A stretch of DNA of 64,000 nt, taken from positions 186,001-250,000 of the forward strand of contig JAXLVN010000004.1 of the NCBI GenBank assembly GCA_046328995.1, read 5' to 3'. Position numbers and translations under genes: made by a program. The notes beneath the pieces were generated by a model. It saw only the letters and a program-made list of their open reading frames with translations. It did not search any database and was not told where the DNA came from. Below are positions 25,268 to 33,656 of this stretch, piece after piece. This DNA comes from JADJXV01 sp046328995. GTDB taxonomy: Bacteria; Bacteroidota; Ignavibacteria; Kapaibacteriales; UBA961. Every line of letters starts with the position of its first letter. The first letter of the stretch is position 1.

Positions 25268-25528
25268 GCACTTCGGCGGAATGCCTATGTCCTGGGTGTT
25301 GCCGGGGTGTTGCATCGTAGGGGAGGTGAGTGTTGCCGGTGGGGTGAAATGGAACTCCGCCCCTTCTCCGGAAGTATAGACTCTGGTCAACTGCTCAGGG
25401 GTTCGCTTCACCGGCTGTGCGTGGAAGTGGTTGTGCTGTGAGAGTGGAAACAGTCGCGTGGGCTTGTCGTAACTTCCCTCTATTTCCGTGTGCTATTGCC
25501 GATAAGCGCGATAAACAATAATTCTGAC

Positions 25529-25536
25529 TATTTTTG
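25529..25536 (+). promoter_or_regulatory. TATTTTTG promoter box for clpC
   Basis: Exact octamer 54 bp upstream of the clpC ATG, giving a predicted leader of about 45 nt. No TTTG element at 19-20 bp upstream. Confidence 0.55.
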
Positions 25537-25589
25537 CGTCGTAGCGGCCCTTAGTAGCCACTATTTTTCTTTACTTTATCTATACAACT

Positions 25590-28154
25590 ATGGAAGGCAA
25601 CTTTTCAAATCGCGTGCAAGACGTTATTCGCCTGAGCCGCGAGGAGGCATTACGGCTTGGACATGATTACATAGGCACCGAGCACCTTTTGCTCGGTATC
25701 ATTCGCGAAGGCGAAGGAATTGCCGTTAAAATCCTTCGCAATCTCGGTGTGGATTTATTCAAACTCAAAAAAAGCATCGAAGATACGATTCGCTCCACAA
25801 GCGGCACTCTTACAATTGGCAATATTCCTCTCACCAAGAACGCCGAAAAGGTTCTTAAAATTACCTATCTCGAAGCAAAACTCTACAAGTCAACAGTGAT
25901 TGGCACAGAACATTTGCTAATGTCGCTTCTCCGCGACGAAGATAATATTTCCACACAGATTCTTTCGCAATTCTCGATTAAATACGACTCGGTACGCACC
26001 GAACTCGATAATATCATTCATGGTCGTCCCACAAATTCCGCTCCCGGCGCACCAGCTTCGAAAAAAGAAGGCGGCAAAGGCAAGGGCGCTCCCGAACGCG
26101 TGAAGACTCCCGTGCTCGATAATTTCGGTCGTGATCTCACGAAACTCGCAATTGAAGGTAAATTAGACCCTGTCGTCGGCCGCGAAAAAGAAATTGAACG
26201 CGTCGCGCAGATTCTCTCCCGCCGTAAAAAGAATAATCCGGTGCTCATCGGTGAGCCGGGCGTGGGCAAGACAGCAATTGTCGAAGGTCTCGCGCTGAAA
26301 ATTATCGAGAAAAAAGTGTCGCGGACATTATTCGAAAAGCGTATCGTGACCCTCGATCTTGGTTCGCTCGTCGCCGGCACGAAATACCGCGGTCAATTCG
26401 AAGAACGCATGAAAGCCGTGATGAACGAGCTCGAAAAAGCCCGCGATGTGATTTTATTTATTGATGAATTGCACACGATCGTTGGCGCAGGCGGCGCAAG
26501 CGGTTCGCTCGATGCTTCGAATATGTTCAAGCCCGCCCTCGCCCGCGGTGAAATTCAATGTATCGGCGCTACAACACTCGATGAATACCGTCAATTCATC
26601 GAAAAAGACGGCGCGCTGGACCGCAGGTTCCAAAAAATCGTCGTGGAGCCGCCGACAGGTGAGGAAACAATTCAGATCTTGAATAATATCAAAGATCGCT
26701 ATGAAGCACATCATGGTGTATTTTATACGGCAGAAGCAGTGACGGCCTGTGTGCGTCTGTCCGAACGGTATATTACCGATCGGTATCTGCCCGATAAAGC
26801 AATCGATGTGCTCGACGAAGCTGGCGCGCGCGTTCATTTGTCAAATATTCATGTGCCGAAGGAAATTGTCGAACTCGAAGAAAAAATCGAAGGCGTTCGT
26901 GCAGATAAGAATAATGTGGTTAAGTCTCAAAACTTCGAAGAAGCAGCGCGTCTCCGTGACTTGGAGAAGCGTCTGCAAAACGAACTCGAAGTAGCCAAGG
27001 AAGCATGGGAGCAGGCGTCTGCCTCGAAGATTTATACCGTGACCGATGAGGATATCTCGGATGTGGTGGCGATGATTACCGGTATTCCGGTGAATAAAAT
27101 TGCCGAAGGTGAGTCGTCGAAGCTGCTGAAAATGGCAGAAGAACTCAAGAAACAAATCGTTGGTCAGGACGAAGCGCTGACGCATCTCTCCCGCGCGATT
27201 CGCCGCGCCCGTGCAGGTCTTAAAGATCCCGCTCGTCCGATTGGTTCGTTTATGTTTTTAGGTCCGACCGGCGTTGGTAAGACCGAGCTCGCCAAAGCGC
27301 TTGCGCGGTATATGTTCGACAGTGAAGATGCGCTCATCCGTATCGATATGAGCGAGTATATGGAGAAATTCAGCGTCTCGCGGTTAGTCGGAGCGCCTCC
27401 GGGCTATGTCGGCTATGAAGAAGGCGGACAATTAACCGAGAAAGTACGCCGTAAGCCGTATAGTATTATTCTCTTAGATGAAATTGAAAAAGCGCATCCG
27501 GATGTGTTTAATATCCTGCTGCAGGTGTTTGATGACGGTACGCTGACCGATGGATTAGGCCGTAAAATTGACTTCAAGAATACGGTGATTATCATGACGT
27601 CGAATGTGGGAGTACGGGATGTAAAGGCAGGAGGACGCATTGGCTTCTCCGAAAAAACGCCGGACAACGAGTACGAACAAATGAAAAGCACCGTCGAAGA
27701 ATCGATGAAGCGGATGTTCAATCCTGAATTTATTAATAGAATTGATGATTATATCGTATTCCGTCCGCTGACCAAGGAAAACATCTATTCTATCATCGAC
27801 ATACAGCTTTCGACGCTCTACAAGCGCCTCAAGCTCAACGGTATCGACCTTGAGCTCACGCAATCGGCAAAGGATTATCTAGTCGATAAGGGTTTCGACG
27901 AGAAATATGGCGCACGTCCGCTCCGCCGCGCACTTCAGCGCTATCTCGAAGACCCTCTAGCCGAAGAAATGCTGCGCAATGTATTTAAAGAAAATGCGAC
28001 CGTGCGCGTAGAATTCGACAGTACGAAGAATGAGCTGACGTTCGATTATCTGATTATCCCGAAATCGCTCGAAGAAAAGCCCGCCGAAACCGAAGATTTT
28101 GCTGCCGAGCTCCTCAAAGAAGTAGCCACCGCAGCAGAGTCGGATGAAAAATAA
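25590..28154 (+). CDS. clpC: ATP-dependent Clp protease ATP-binding subunit ClpC
   Basis: Hexameric AAA+ unfoldase that feeds proteins to ClpP in the cytoplasm; central to protein quality control. Seen, over 854 aa: two N-terminal Clp_N repeats (about 1-145), a Ser/Pro/Lys-rich linker, the first ATPase with GEPGVGKT, a middle region containing a UVR-like NFEEAARLRDLEKRL segment (near 450) that separates ClpC from ClpA, and the second ATPase with GPTGVGKTELAKAL and LLDEIEKAHPDVFNILLQVFDDG. A Clp-type C-terminal small domain follows (KYGARPLRRALQRYLEDPLAEEML). Full length, all nucleotide-binding motifs intact. It has its own promoter box and ends in a strong hairpin. Confidence 0.96.
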   Translation: MEGNFSNRVQDVIRLSREEALRLGHDYIGTEHLLLGIIREGEGIAVKILRNLGVDLFKLKKSIEDTIRSTSGTLTIGNIPLTKNAEKVLKITYLEAKLYKSTVIGTEHLLMSLLRDEDNISTQILSQFSIKYDSVRTELDNIIHGRPTNSAPGAPASKKEGGKGKGAPERVKTPVLDNFGRDLTKLAIEGKLDPVVGREKEIERVAQILSRRKKNNPVLIGEPGVGKTAIVEGLALKIIEKKVSRTLFEKRIVTLDLGSLVAGTKYRGQFEERMKAVMNELEKARDVILFIDELHTIVGAGGASGSLDASNMFKPALARGEIQCIGATTLDEYRQFIEKDGALDRRFQKIVVEPPTGEETIQILNNIKDRYEAHHGVFYTAEAVTACVRLSERYITDRYLPDKAIDVLDEAGARVHLSNIHVPKEIVELEEKIEGVRADKNNVVKSQNFEEAARLRDLEKRLQNELEVAKEAWEQASASKIYTVTDEDISDVVAMITGIPVNKIAEGESSKLLKMAEELKKQIVGQDEALTHLSRAIRRARAGLKDPARPIGSFMFLGPTGVGKTELAKALARYMFDSEDALIRIDMSEYMEKFSVSRLVGAPPGYVGYEEGGQLTEKVRRKPYSIILLDEIEKAHPDVFNILLQVFDDGTLTDGLGRKIDFKNTVIIMTSNVGVRDVKAGGRIGFSEKTPDNEYEQMKSTVEESMKRMFNPEFINRIDDYIVFRPLTKENIYSIIDIQLSTLYKRLKLNGIDLELTQSAKDYLVDKGFDEKYGARPLRRALQRYLEDPLAEEMLRNVFKENATVRVEFDSTKNELTFDYLIIPKSLEEKPAETEDFAAELLKEVATAAESDEK

Positions 28155-28177
28155 TTCTCTTCATGCTCTCCACGCAT

Positions 28178-28212
28178 CAACAGCCGCCTTTTGAAAAAAA
28201 AGGCGGCTGTTG
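28178..28212 (+). terminator. hairpin terminator after clpC
   Basis: A 15-bp perfect stem, CAACAGCCGCCTTTT (28178-28192) with its complement at 28198-28212, five-base A-rich loop. A short TATTT follows instead of a long U tract. It could also end transcription arriving from the other side. Confidence 0.75.
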
Positions 28213-28224
28213 TATTTAGTGTCT

Positions 28225-28325
28225 CCTCCCGAGAGTATCGCGTCCCCGCGATGCCCTCGGTTTTTGGGTACAGCCAAATGCCCCAACCGAGGCGCTCGCC
28301 AAGAAGCGAGGGGGCTCGGGGGAGG
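28225..28325. other. GC-rich multi-branch palindromic element
   Basis: About 100 bp between the clpC hairpin and the next promoter. An outer arm (28225-28233 with 28315-28325, two extra G) encloses three hairpins: ATCGCG/CGCGAT at 28237-28252, CCTCGGTT/AACCGAGG at 28255-28292 with a nested TTTGG/CCAAA, and CTCGC/GCGAG at 28295-28310. Every arm pairs almost perfectly. It could be a structured RNA or a mobile REP-like unit. The rest of the 303-bp gap 28155-28457 holds the terminator and a promoter box. Confidence 0.5.
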
Positions 28326-28398
28326 AATTTCCACCTCATACTCACCCTATTTTCGACCCGATTCCATTTTCTATGCCTCATAAAACCTGCGGTTTTGG

Positions 28399-28406
28399 TA
28401 TTTTTG
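28399..28406 (+). promoter_or_regulatory. TATTTTTG promoter box for the glycosyltransferase
   Basis: Exact octamer 52 bp upstream of the ATG at 28458. Confidence 0.5.
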
Positions 28407-28457
28407 CGCCCTAATTTATTCGTTGTTGAACTCTTCGTATGACCCTTTCTTCGCATT

Positions 28458-29720
28458 ATGTCCGATAGAACCGTCCTTGTTGTTGCTTATTATTTTCCGC
28501 CGATGGGATTAAGTGGGGTATTGCGAACGGTAAAGCTTGTCAAGCATTTAGCCGATTATGGCTGGAAGCCGATCGTGCTGACGACCACACCTCGTACGTT
28601 CTATGCCTATGATGATACTCTCCTTGCGCAGCTTGAGGAACGTAATGTCATTATCTACCGTACGCCACCCAAAAAGGGACTTTTTTCCTCGCGGCGGGAA
28701 GGCATCAAAAAATTACCGGGTTTTTTTACGAAAACCATCGTTCGTCCGATTACCAAAATGATGTACAAGCCCGACACTGCCATTCGCTGGCGTAAGCAGG
28801 CAATGCTGACGGCAAGCGAGATTATGGAGCAGCATCGGGTGAATATTATTCTTGCCACGGCGCCACCATTTTCGGATTTTTTAATCGCGAGCGACATTGC
28901 CGATGAATACGCGTTGCCTTTTGTGGTCGATTACCGCGATTCATGGTCTGATGGCTCCTCACCGGCATCAGCGGCTTCATCCAAAATGCGGAAATTAGAA
29001 GCTAATATTCTGGCGCGTGCCGCCAAGACGATTGTGACGACCCGCTATGCCAAAGAAAGTCTTATTCGCCGGTATCAGACCGTCGGCCATGAAGATGTGA
29101 TGATTCTCCCGCACGGCTATGACCGTGAAGATTTCACAATCAAGACAGCCGCCAAAGATGCACGTGTGAAGTTTGTCATTACCCATTGCGGTGTCTTTCA
29201 GGATGACAGCACACCAAAGTATTTCCTCAAAGCACTTGCTGCATTTATTACCAAGAATCCATCGGCGAAGTCCAGAATCGAGGCCCGCTTCGTCGGTACG
29301 ATGCAGCCGAATCACGCCAAACTCATTACGAAATACGGTCTTGACGGTGTCGCTCACTCCACGGGCTATGTTCCGCACAATGAGGCGATACAAGAGCTCT
29401 GTGAGTCGGATGCATTATGGTTGATGGCCACGAATGCCGAGCGCCTGCCCGGTAAATTATTTGAATATATCGGCGCTCAAAAGCCATTGCTTGTCTGCGC
29501 GCCCGAGGGCTCGATCCGTAAAACGGCTATGGATACCAAAGCGGCCGTGACGACCTCCCCAACGGATGTAAAAGCAATCGAAAGCGCGATTGCAACGCTG
29601 TATGAGGCATGGAGCAAGGGCGAGCTGCCCATACCGAATCCCAAATACGCCGGAATGTTTGATACAAAAATCCTTACCGCCGACCTTTCCCGAGAGCTCG
29701 CGATTTCCGCGCGGATGTAA
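28458..29720 (+). CDS. glycosyltransferase, GT4-like (GT-B fold)
   Basis: A 420-aa cytosolic or membrane-associated glycosyltransferase. Seen: an N-terminal Rossmann half opening TVLVVAYYFPPMGLSGVLRT with the PP-x-G-x-x-G pattern of family 4 enzymes, a middle segment FVVDYRDSWSDG near residues 155-166, and a C-terminal nucleotide-sugar half with THCGVFQDDSTPKYFLKAL, HSTGYVPHNEAIQEL and LPGKLFEYIGAQKPLLV. The last carries the conserved Glu of the donor site. Donor and acceptor are unknown; surface glycan building is likely. It is followed 101 bp later by an acyl-CoA ligase. Confidence 0.85.
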   Translation: MSDRTVLVVAYYFPPMGLSGVLRTVKLVKHLADYGWKPIVLTTTPRTFYAYDDTLLAQLEERNVIIYRTPPKKGLFSSRREGIKKLPGFFTKTIVRPITKMMYKPDTAIRWRKQAMLTASEIMEQHRVNIILATAPPFSDFLIASDIADEYALPFVVDYRDSWSDGSSPASAASSKMRKLEANILARAAKTIVTTRYAKESLIRRYQTVGHEDVMILPHGYDREDFTIKTAAKDARVKFVITHCGVFQDDSTPKYFLKALAAFITKNPSAKSRIEARFVGTMQPNHAKLITKYGLDGVAHSTGYVPHNEAIQELCESDALWLMATNAERLPGKLFEYIGAQKPLLVCAPEGSIRKTAMDTKAAVTTSPTDVKAIESAIATLYEAWSKGELPIPNPKYAGMFDTKILTADLSRELAISARM

Positions 29721-29821
29721 TTCCACCAAATTTTCCTTGAGTCCCACATAATTTTCGCGTAAATTCGCCGAAAATGAATTGTGAAGAAGTGCGCGAAAAT
29801 AATTGACGAAAGGAAACTGCC

Positions 29822-31627
29822 ATGGATGCCACGACCGTTCCACAGATGTTTTTGCTGATGACCGAGCGATTTGCCGGCGATCCGACGAAGTATGCCTACT
29901 CGCGGAAGATAAACGGCACCTACACGGGTGTTACCTTCGCCGAAGTACGTACGCAGGTCGAATGCTTCGCCGTCGGACTCCTCGAACTCGGCATTAAGCC
30001 GCAGGACAGAGTCGGAATAGTTTCCGAAAATCGCCTTGAATGGATCATTGCTGACCTTGCCATTACCTCAATTGGTGCAATTAATGTGGCAATTTTCCCG
30101 ACGCTTACCGCCAAGCAACAGGAATATATCTTTACCGATTGCGAGGCGACATGTATCATTGTATCAAATTCCTTCCAGCTCAACAAACTCCTCAAAGTAT
30201 CCGATGATATTCCCTCCATCCGGCAGATTATTGTGATGAATCATGATGCAAAAGGCGATCACCCGCTCGTCAAGTCGATGGATGATGTGATCGAGGTCGG
30301 ACGGGTGACCATACCGGACACTGCGCGTCGGCAGCTTTTTGAGCGCTATGCTGCCCGCGTCGAGCCGGGCGACACGCTGACCCTCGTCTATACGAGCGGC
30401 ACGACGGGTAATCCTCGGGGCGTGGAACTCACCAATCATAATATTATCGCCAATATAGAAGGATGCCTCGGTGCATTTGATGTGCGTGATTCGGATATTT
30501 TTCTGTCGTATCTGCCTCTGTGCCATTCATTTGAACGTATCGGCGGGTTGTATCTGCCGCTCGCGGTCGGTGCGTCGGTCTGCTTCGCCGAGTCGATTGA
30601 CAAAGTACCCGAGAATATCCGTGAAGTGCGCCCGACGATTATGACAAGTGTGCCGAAATTATTTGAAAAAATTCAAAATAGAGTGCTCTCCAATATTGAT
30701 AAAGCAAGTGATTCGAAAAAGAAAATCTATCATTGGGCAGTAGGCGTGGGGAAGAAATACCTCGATGCGACGTTGAACGGGAAATCGCCGTCTCTTGCCG
30801 TGTCGGTGCAGTATCAGCTTGCCAAAAAACTCGTTTTTTCGAAGATTCAGGAACCGTTCGGCGGGAGAATTCGCCTCTTTGTATCCGGCGGGGCTGCACT
30901 GCCAAAGGACACGGCGGAGTTCTTTCTCATGGTGGGATTTACCATCCTCGAGGGCTATGGCATGACAGAAGCATCGCCGGTGATTAGTGTCAATCGTGTC
31001 GGGAAGATCGAAGTAGGCACTGTCGGTGCACCGCTGAATAATGTAGAAGTAAAAATTGCCGACGACGGCGAAATCCTCGCCCGGGGAGCAAATGTCATGA
31101 AGGGCTATTGGAATGACCCTCAAGCGACGGCCGAAGTGATTGATCGTGATAAATGGTTGCATACTGGTGATATAGGAATCATTACATCCAAAGGAAATAT
31201 AAAAATTACCGACCGTAAAAAACATATTCTTGTTACCAGTAGCGGTAAAAACATCGCACCGGCGCCGATTGAAAGCCTCATCTCGCAGAGCCGCTATATC
31301 GAGCGCTGCTTTCTCATTGGCAATGACCGCGAATTCTGCACCGCGCTTATTGTACCGGAATATGAGATGCTGCACGCATACGCAACGTCAAAGGGAATTA
31401 CACTGACCGAGGAGACGCTGCCGAAGCATCCTGAAATCATCGCACTCATCCAAAGCGAACTCAACACACTCCAGAAAGACCTCGCCAAATACGAAAAAGT
31501 TCGCCGCTTTACTATCATGCAGCACCCGTTTACACCCGATACCGGCGAGCTGACACCGAAGCTGAGCATCAAGCGCGCCTTCGTCGAAGAGAAGTATGCT
31601 GCGGTGATAGATGCGATGTATGGGTGA
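29822..31627 (+). CDS. long-chain fatty-acid-CoA ligase (FadD15/Faa1 type)
   Basis: Activates fatty acids to acyl-CoA through an acyl-AMP intermediate. At 601 aa it matches the long-chain AMP-forming ligases with a small C-terminal lid. Seen: the P-loop YTSGTTGNPRGVEL near residue 190, LSYLPLCHSFERIGG near 225, EGYGMTEASPVIS near 375, the TGDIG motif near 445 and the lid region ITDRKKHILVTSSGKNIAPAPIE near 461-483 that contains the hinge and catalytic Lys stretch. The late insertion before the end (SELNTLQKDLAKYEKVRRF) is typical of the FadD15-like subgroup. Start ATG at 29822 follows GAAAGGAAACTGCC, a fair ribosome site. Probably peripheral at the inner membrane. Confidence 0.9.
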   Translation: MDATTVPQMFLLMTERFAGDPTKYAYSRKINGTYTGVTFAEVRTQVECFAVGLLELGIKPQDRVGIVSENRLEWIIADLAITSIGAINVAIFPTLTAKQQEYIFTDCEATCIIVSNSFQLNKLLKVSDDIPSIRQIIVMNHDAKGDHPLVKSMDDVIEVGRVTIPDTARRQLFERYAARVEPGDTLTLVYTSGTTGNPRGVELTNHNIIANIEGCLGAFDVRDSDIFLSYLPLCHSFERIGGLYLPLAVGASVCFAESIDKVPENIREVRPTIMTSVPKLFEKIQNRVLSNIDKASDSKKKIYHWAVGVGKKYLDATLNGKSPSLAVSVQYQLAKKLVFSKIQEPFGGRIRLFVSGGAALPKDTAEFFLMVGFTILEGYGMTEASPVISVNRVGKIEVGTVGAPLNNVEVKIADDGEILARGANVMKGYWNDPQATAEVIDRDKWLHTGDIGIITSKGNIKITDRKKHILVTSSGKNIAPAPIESLISQSRYIERCFLIGNDREFCTALIVPEYEMLHAYATSKGITLTEETLPKHPEIIALIQSELNTLQKDLAKYEKVRRFTIMQHPFTPDTGELTPKLSIKRAFVEEKYAAVIDAMYG

Positions 31628-31640
31628 GTGGGGGAGTTTT

Positions 31641-31685
31641 TAAGTCGTAAGTCTTTAAGTCTTTAAGCCTTTAAGTCAGTAAGTG
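31641..31685. repeat. short 8-bp tandem repeat, TAAGTCTT type
   Basis: Five to six imperfect copies of TAAGTCTT in a row after the acyl-CoA ligase stop. Such short runs are a common feature of intergenic DNA in this group; no role is evident. Confidence 0.6.
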
Positions 31686-31778
31686 TTAGGAAAATTAGCC
31701 GGTTTTGTCGCGGTGAGGTTTCAAGATGTGGCAGCATTCTTCTGTTTAAACATAACGACACAAGGTAAAACAACATAG

Positions 31779-31798
31779 CCCATGATGTTAATCATGGG
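31779..31798. repeat. 20-bp palindrome, CCCATGAT/ATCATGGG
   Basis: 8-bp perfect arms around GTTA, upstream of panC. Same length, CCCA ends and TTAA-like centre as the palindrome at 7953-7972, suggesting one REP-like family. Confidence 0.55.
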
Positions 31799-31850
31799 TG
31801 GGATTTGTAGGTTGAAGATAATTTGATACTTGATAATTAATAATAAAACT

Positions 31851-32711
31851 ATGGCTGTACAAGAGATCAACACTATTCGGGAGATGCAGGCGACGGCGGA
31901 TACATTGCGTGCTGCCGGTAAGCGTATTGGTGTGGTGCCGACGATGGGGTATTTGCACGAGGGGCATGGGAGCTTGATAGAGGCGGCATGCCGTGAGAAT
32001 GATGTGGTGATCGTGACGATATTTGTGAATCCTTTGCAGTTCGCCGCGCATGAAGACTTATCCACCTATCCCCGTAATTTTAAACGTGATGTAGAGATTA
32101 TCGGTGCGATGGGCGGGGCGATTGTCTTTGCGCCGGTAGTCGGGGAAATGTATCCTGCGGGGTTCGAGACGAAGATTTCGATCGGCGGGAGTACCGAGAA
32201 GTTTGAGGGGGCATTTCGTCCGTCACATTTTGACGGTGTGGCGACGGTCGTGGCGAAGCTCTTTATGGCGACCAAGCCACATAGTGCGTATTTTGGTCAG
32301 AAAGATTATCAGCAAGTGGCGGTGATACGACAATTACTTCGTGATTTGAATATAGATATTGCGCTCAGTGTGCAGCCCACGGTACGGGAGGAAGACGGAC
32401 TCGCAAAAAGCTCGCGCAATGTATATTTGTCGGCTGATGACCGGGCAAGAGCTGTGGTACTGTCACAGGCATTGCGTGCTGCTTTGGCAATGGCGCAGGC
32501 GGGAGAGAGGCAGCGGGACGTGTTGAATACGTGCTTGCGAAATGTACTTGAGACGGTGCCTGATCTGAGGATCGATTATGCGGCGGCGGCGCATGCCGAT
32601 ACCCTTGCCGAACCCGACACATTCAAGGAAGATGATGAAATTGTGATGTTGATAGCAGTGCGGCTCGGCACGACTCGTCTTATTGATAATATGGTGTTTC
32701 GGCCATCGTAA
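31851..32711 (+). CDS. panC: pantothenate synthetase
   Basis: Joins pantoate and beta-alanine using ATP, the last step of vitamin B5 synthesis and the entry to CoA, in the cytoplasm. Seen, over 286 aa: the ATP-binding VVPTMGYLHEGHGSLI (HxGH motif, near 24-39), TIFVNPLQF, the pantoate region FRPSHFDGVATVVAKLF, YFGQKDYQQ and the KSSRN segment of the second nucleotide loop. The C-terminal dimer domain ends RLIDNMVF. I chose the ATG at 31851; a TTG at 31830 would add seven residues outside the family pattern. No other pantothenate gene is adjacent. Confidence 0.95.
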   Translation: MAVQEINTIREMQATADTLRAAGKRIGVVPTMGYLHEGHGSLIEAACRENDVVIVTIFVNPLQFAAHEDLSTYPRNFKRDVEIIGAMGGAIVFAPVVGEMYPAGFETKISIGGSTEKFEGAFRPSHFDGVATVVAKLFMATKPHSAYFGQKDYQQVAVIRQLLRDLNIDIALSVQPTVREEDGLAKSSRNVYLSADDRARAVVLSQALRAALAMAQAGERQRDVLNTCLRNVLETVPDLRIDYAAAAHADTLAEPDTFKEDDEIVMLIAVRLGTTRLIDNMVFRPS

Positions 32712-32758
32712 TTGGGTGGAAATTTGGTACGCCGGCCAATTCAAAAGTATTAAATTCG

Positions 32759-32766
32759 TATTTTTG
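32759..32766 (+). promoter_or_regulatory. TATTTTTG promoter box for the polysaccharide genes
   Basis: Exact octamer 93 bp upstream of the GT2 ATG at 32859. It would drive the overlapping pair of glycan genes and perhaps the third. Confidence 0.5.
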
Positions 32767-32858
32767 AACAAAATCAAGCGAAAGTGTGTCGTACTATTTC
32801 AATGTGAGCCGCCTCTCATCACATACTGTCGTCCATTCCTTCTATCAGATTGTCGTTC

Positions 32859-33656
32859 ATGTCCGAGTTAATTTCCATCATCGTGCCTTGCTATAATGGT
32901 GCAGCTACCATTGGCGATACTATTGGTACGGTATTGGCGCAAACGTATAATAATTGGGAGCTTATTATTATCGACGATTGCTCGACCGACGAATCGGTGA
33001 CAATTATACGTTCATTTCTGGAGCAGGACAGCCGTATCCGCCTGATCGAGCTGGACCAAAACAGCGGTCGTCCGGCGGTACCCAGGAATGTGGGATGTGC
33101 GGTGGCATCGGGAGCGTATATAGCATTTTTGGATGCCGATGACTTATGGCACCGGCAGAAATTAGAACTGCAGCTACGCTTCATGAAAGAGAATAATGCT
33201 GAATTCTGCGGGATTGATGTTGTAAAATTCAAGAATCCTGCTGATCTCAGCACTCTGGCGGAGAAGCGGTATTCGGATGTTCATATCAAAGAGACCATCA
33301 CGCACCGGCGGTTAATCCGGAAGAACACGCTCTGCAATTCGAGTGTGATGCTCACCAAGAGTCTGATGGATAAGGTTGATTTTATTGAAGATATACGCTA
33401 CAAGGCAATAGAAGACTATCATTGCTGGCTCATTATCCATCAATTCCATGTGGCAATGAGTCCGGTAATGAAGGAAAAGCTGGTCTTCTATCGGCTTGCC
33501 GACACATCGATATCGCGGTCAAAGTATTTTATGCTCCAGAAAAACGCAATTTTATACTCCGAATATACAGTCGGCGGCAAGAAGCTGGGCCTGAAGAAAT
33601 ATATGTATTTGTGTACGTACGGGTATTATTCATTATTACGGAAGCTGCGACAATGA
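32859..33656 (+). CDS. family 2 glycosyltransferase
   Basis: A 265-aa GT-A fold enzyme that would add a sugar from a nucleotide donor to a lipid-linked glycan at the cytoplasmic face. Seen: ISIIVPCYNGAATIGDTIGTVLAQTY at the N terminus, the first acidic site IIIDDCSTDES near 40-50, and the DADDLWHRQ segment (the DXD-like metal site) near 93-101, followed by a variable acceptor half. The ATG at 32859 is preferred over a TTG nine bases upstream. The stop overlaps the next ATG (ATGA), so it is translated together with the sugar transferase. Confidence 0.88.
   Translation: MSELISIIVPCYNGAATIGDTIGTVLAQTYNNWELIIIDDCSTDESVTIIRSFLEQDSRIRLIELDQNSGRPAVPRNVGCAVASGAYIAFLDADDLWHRQKLELQLRFMKENNAEFCGIDVVKFKNPADLSTLAEKRYSDVHIKETITHRRLIRKNTLCNSSVMLTKSLMDKVDFIEDIRYKAIEDYHCWLIIHQFHVAMSPVMKEKLVFYRLADTSISRSKYFMLQKNAILYSEYTVGGKKLGLKKYMYLCTYGYYSLLRKLRQ

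Noticed and set aside
24808..25320. 170-aa frame of FSRAVER heptads across the repeat array
   Set aside because: Variants among units change amino acids in this frame at nearly every variable site (Cys/Arg/His, Ser-Arg to Gly-Trp), unlike the SVLVGQL frame, so it is the less likely coding frame.
33422..33652. N-terminal extension of the sugar transferase frame
   Set aside because: It overlaps the preceding glycosyltransferase out of frame and has no membrane or family features; the ATG at 33653 overlapping the stop is the natural start.
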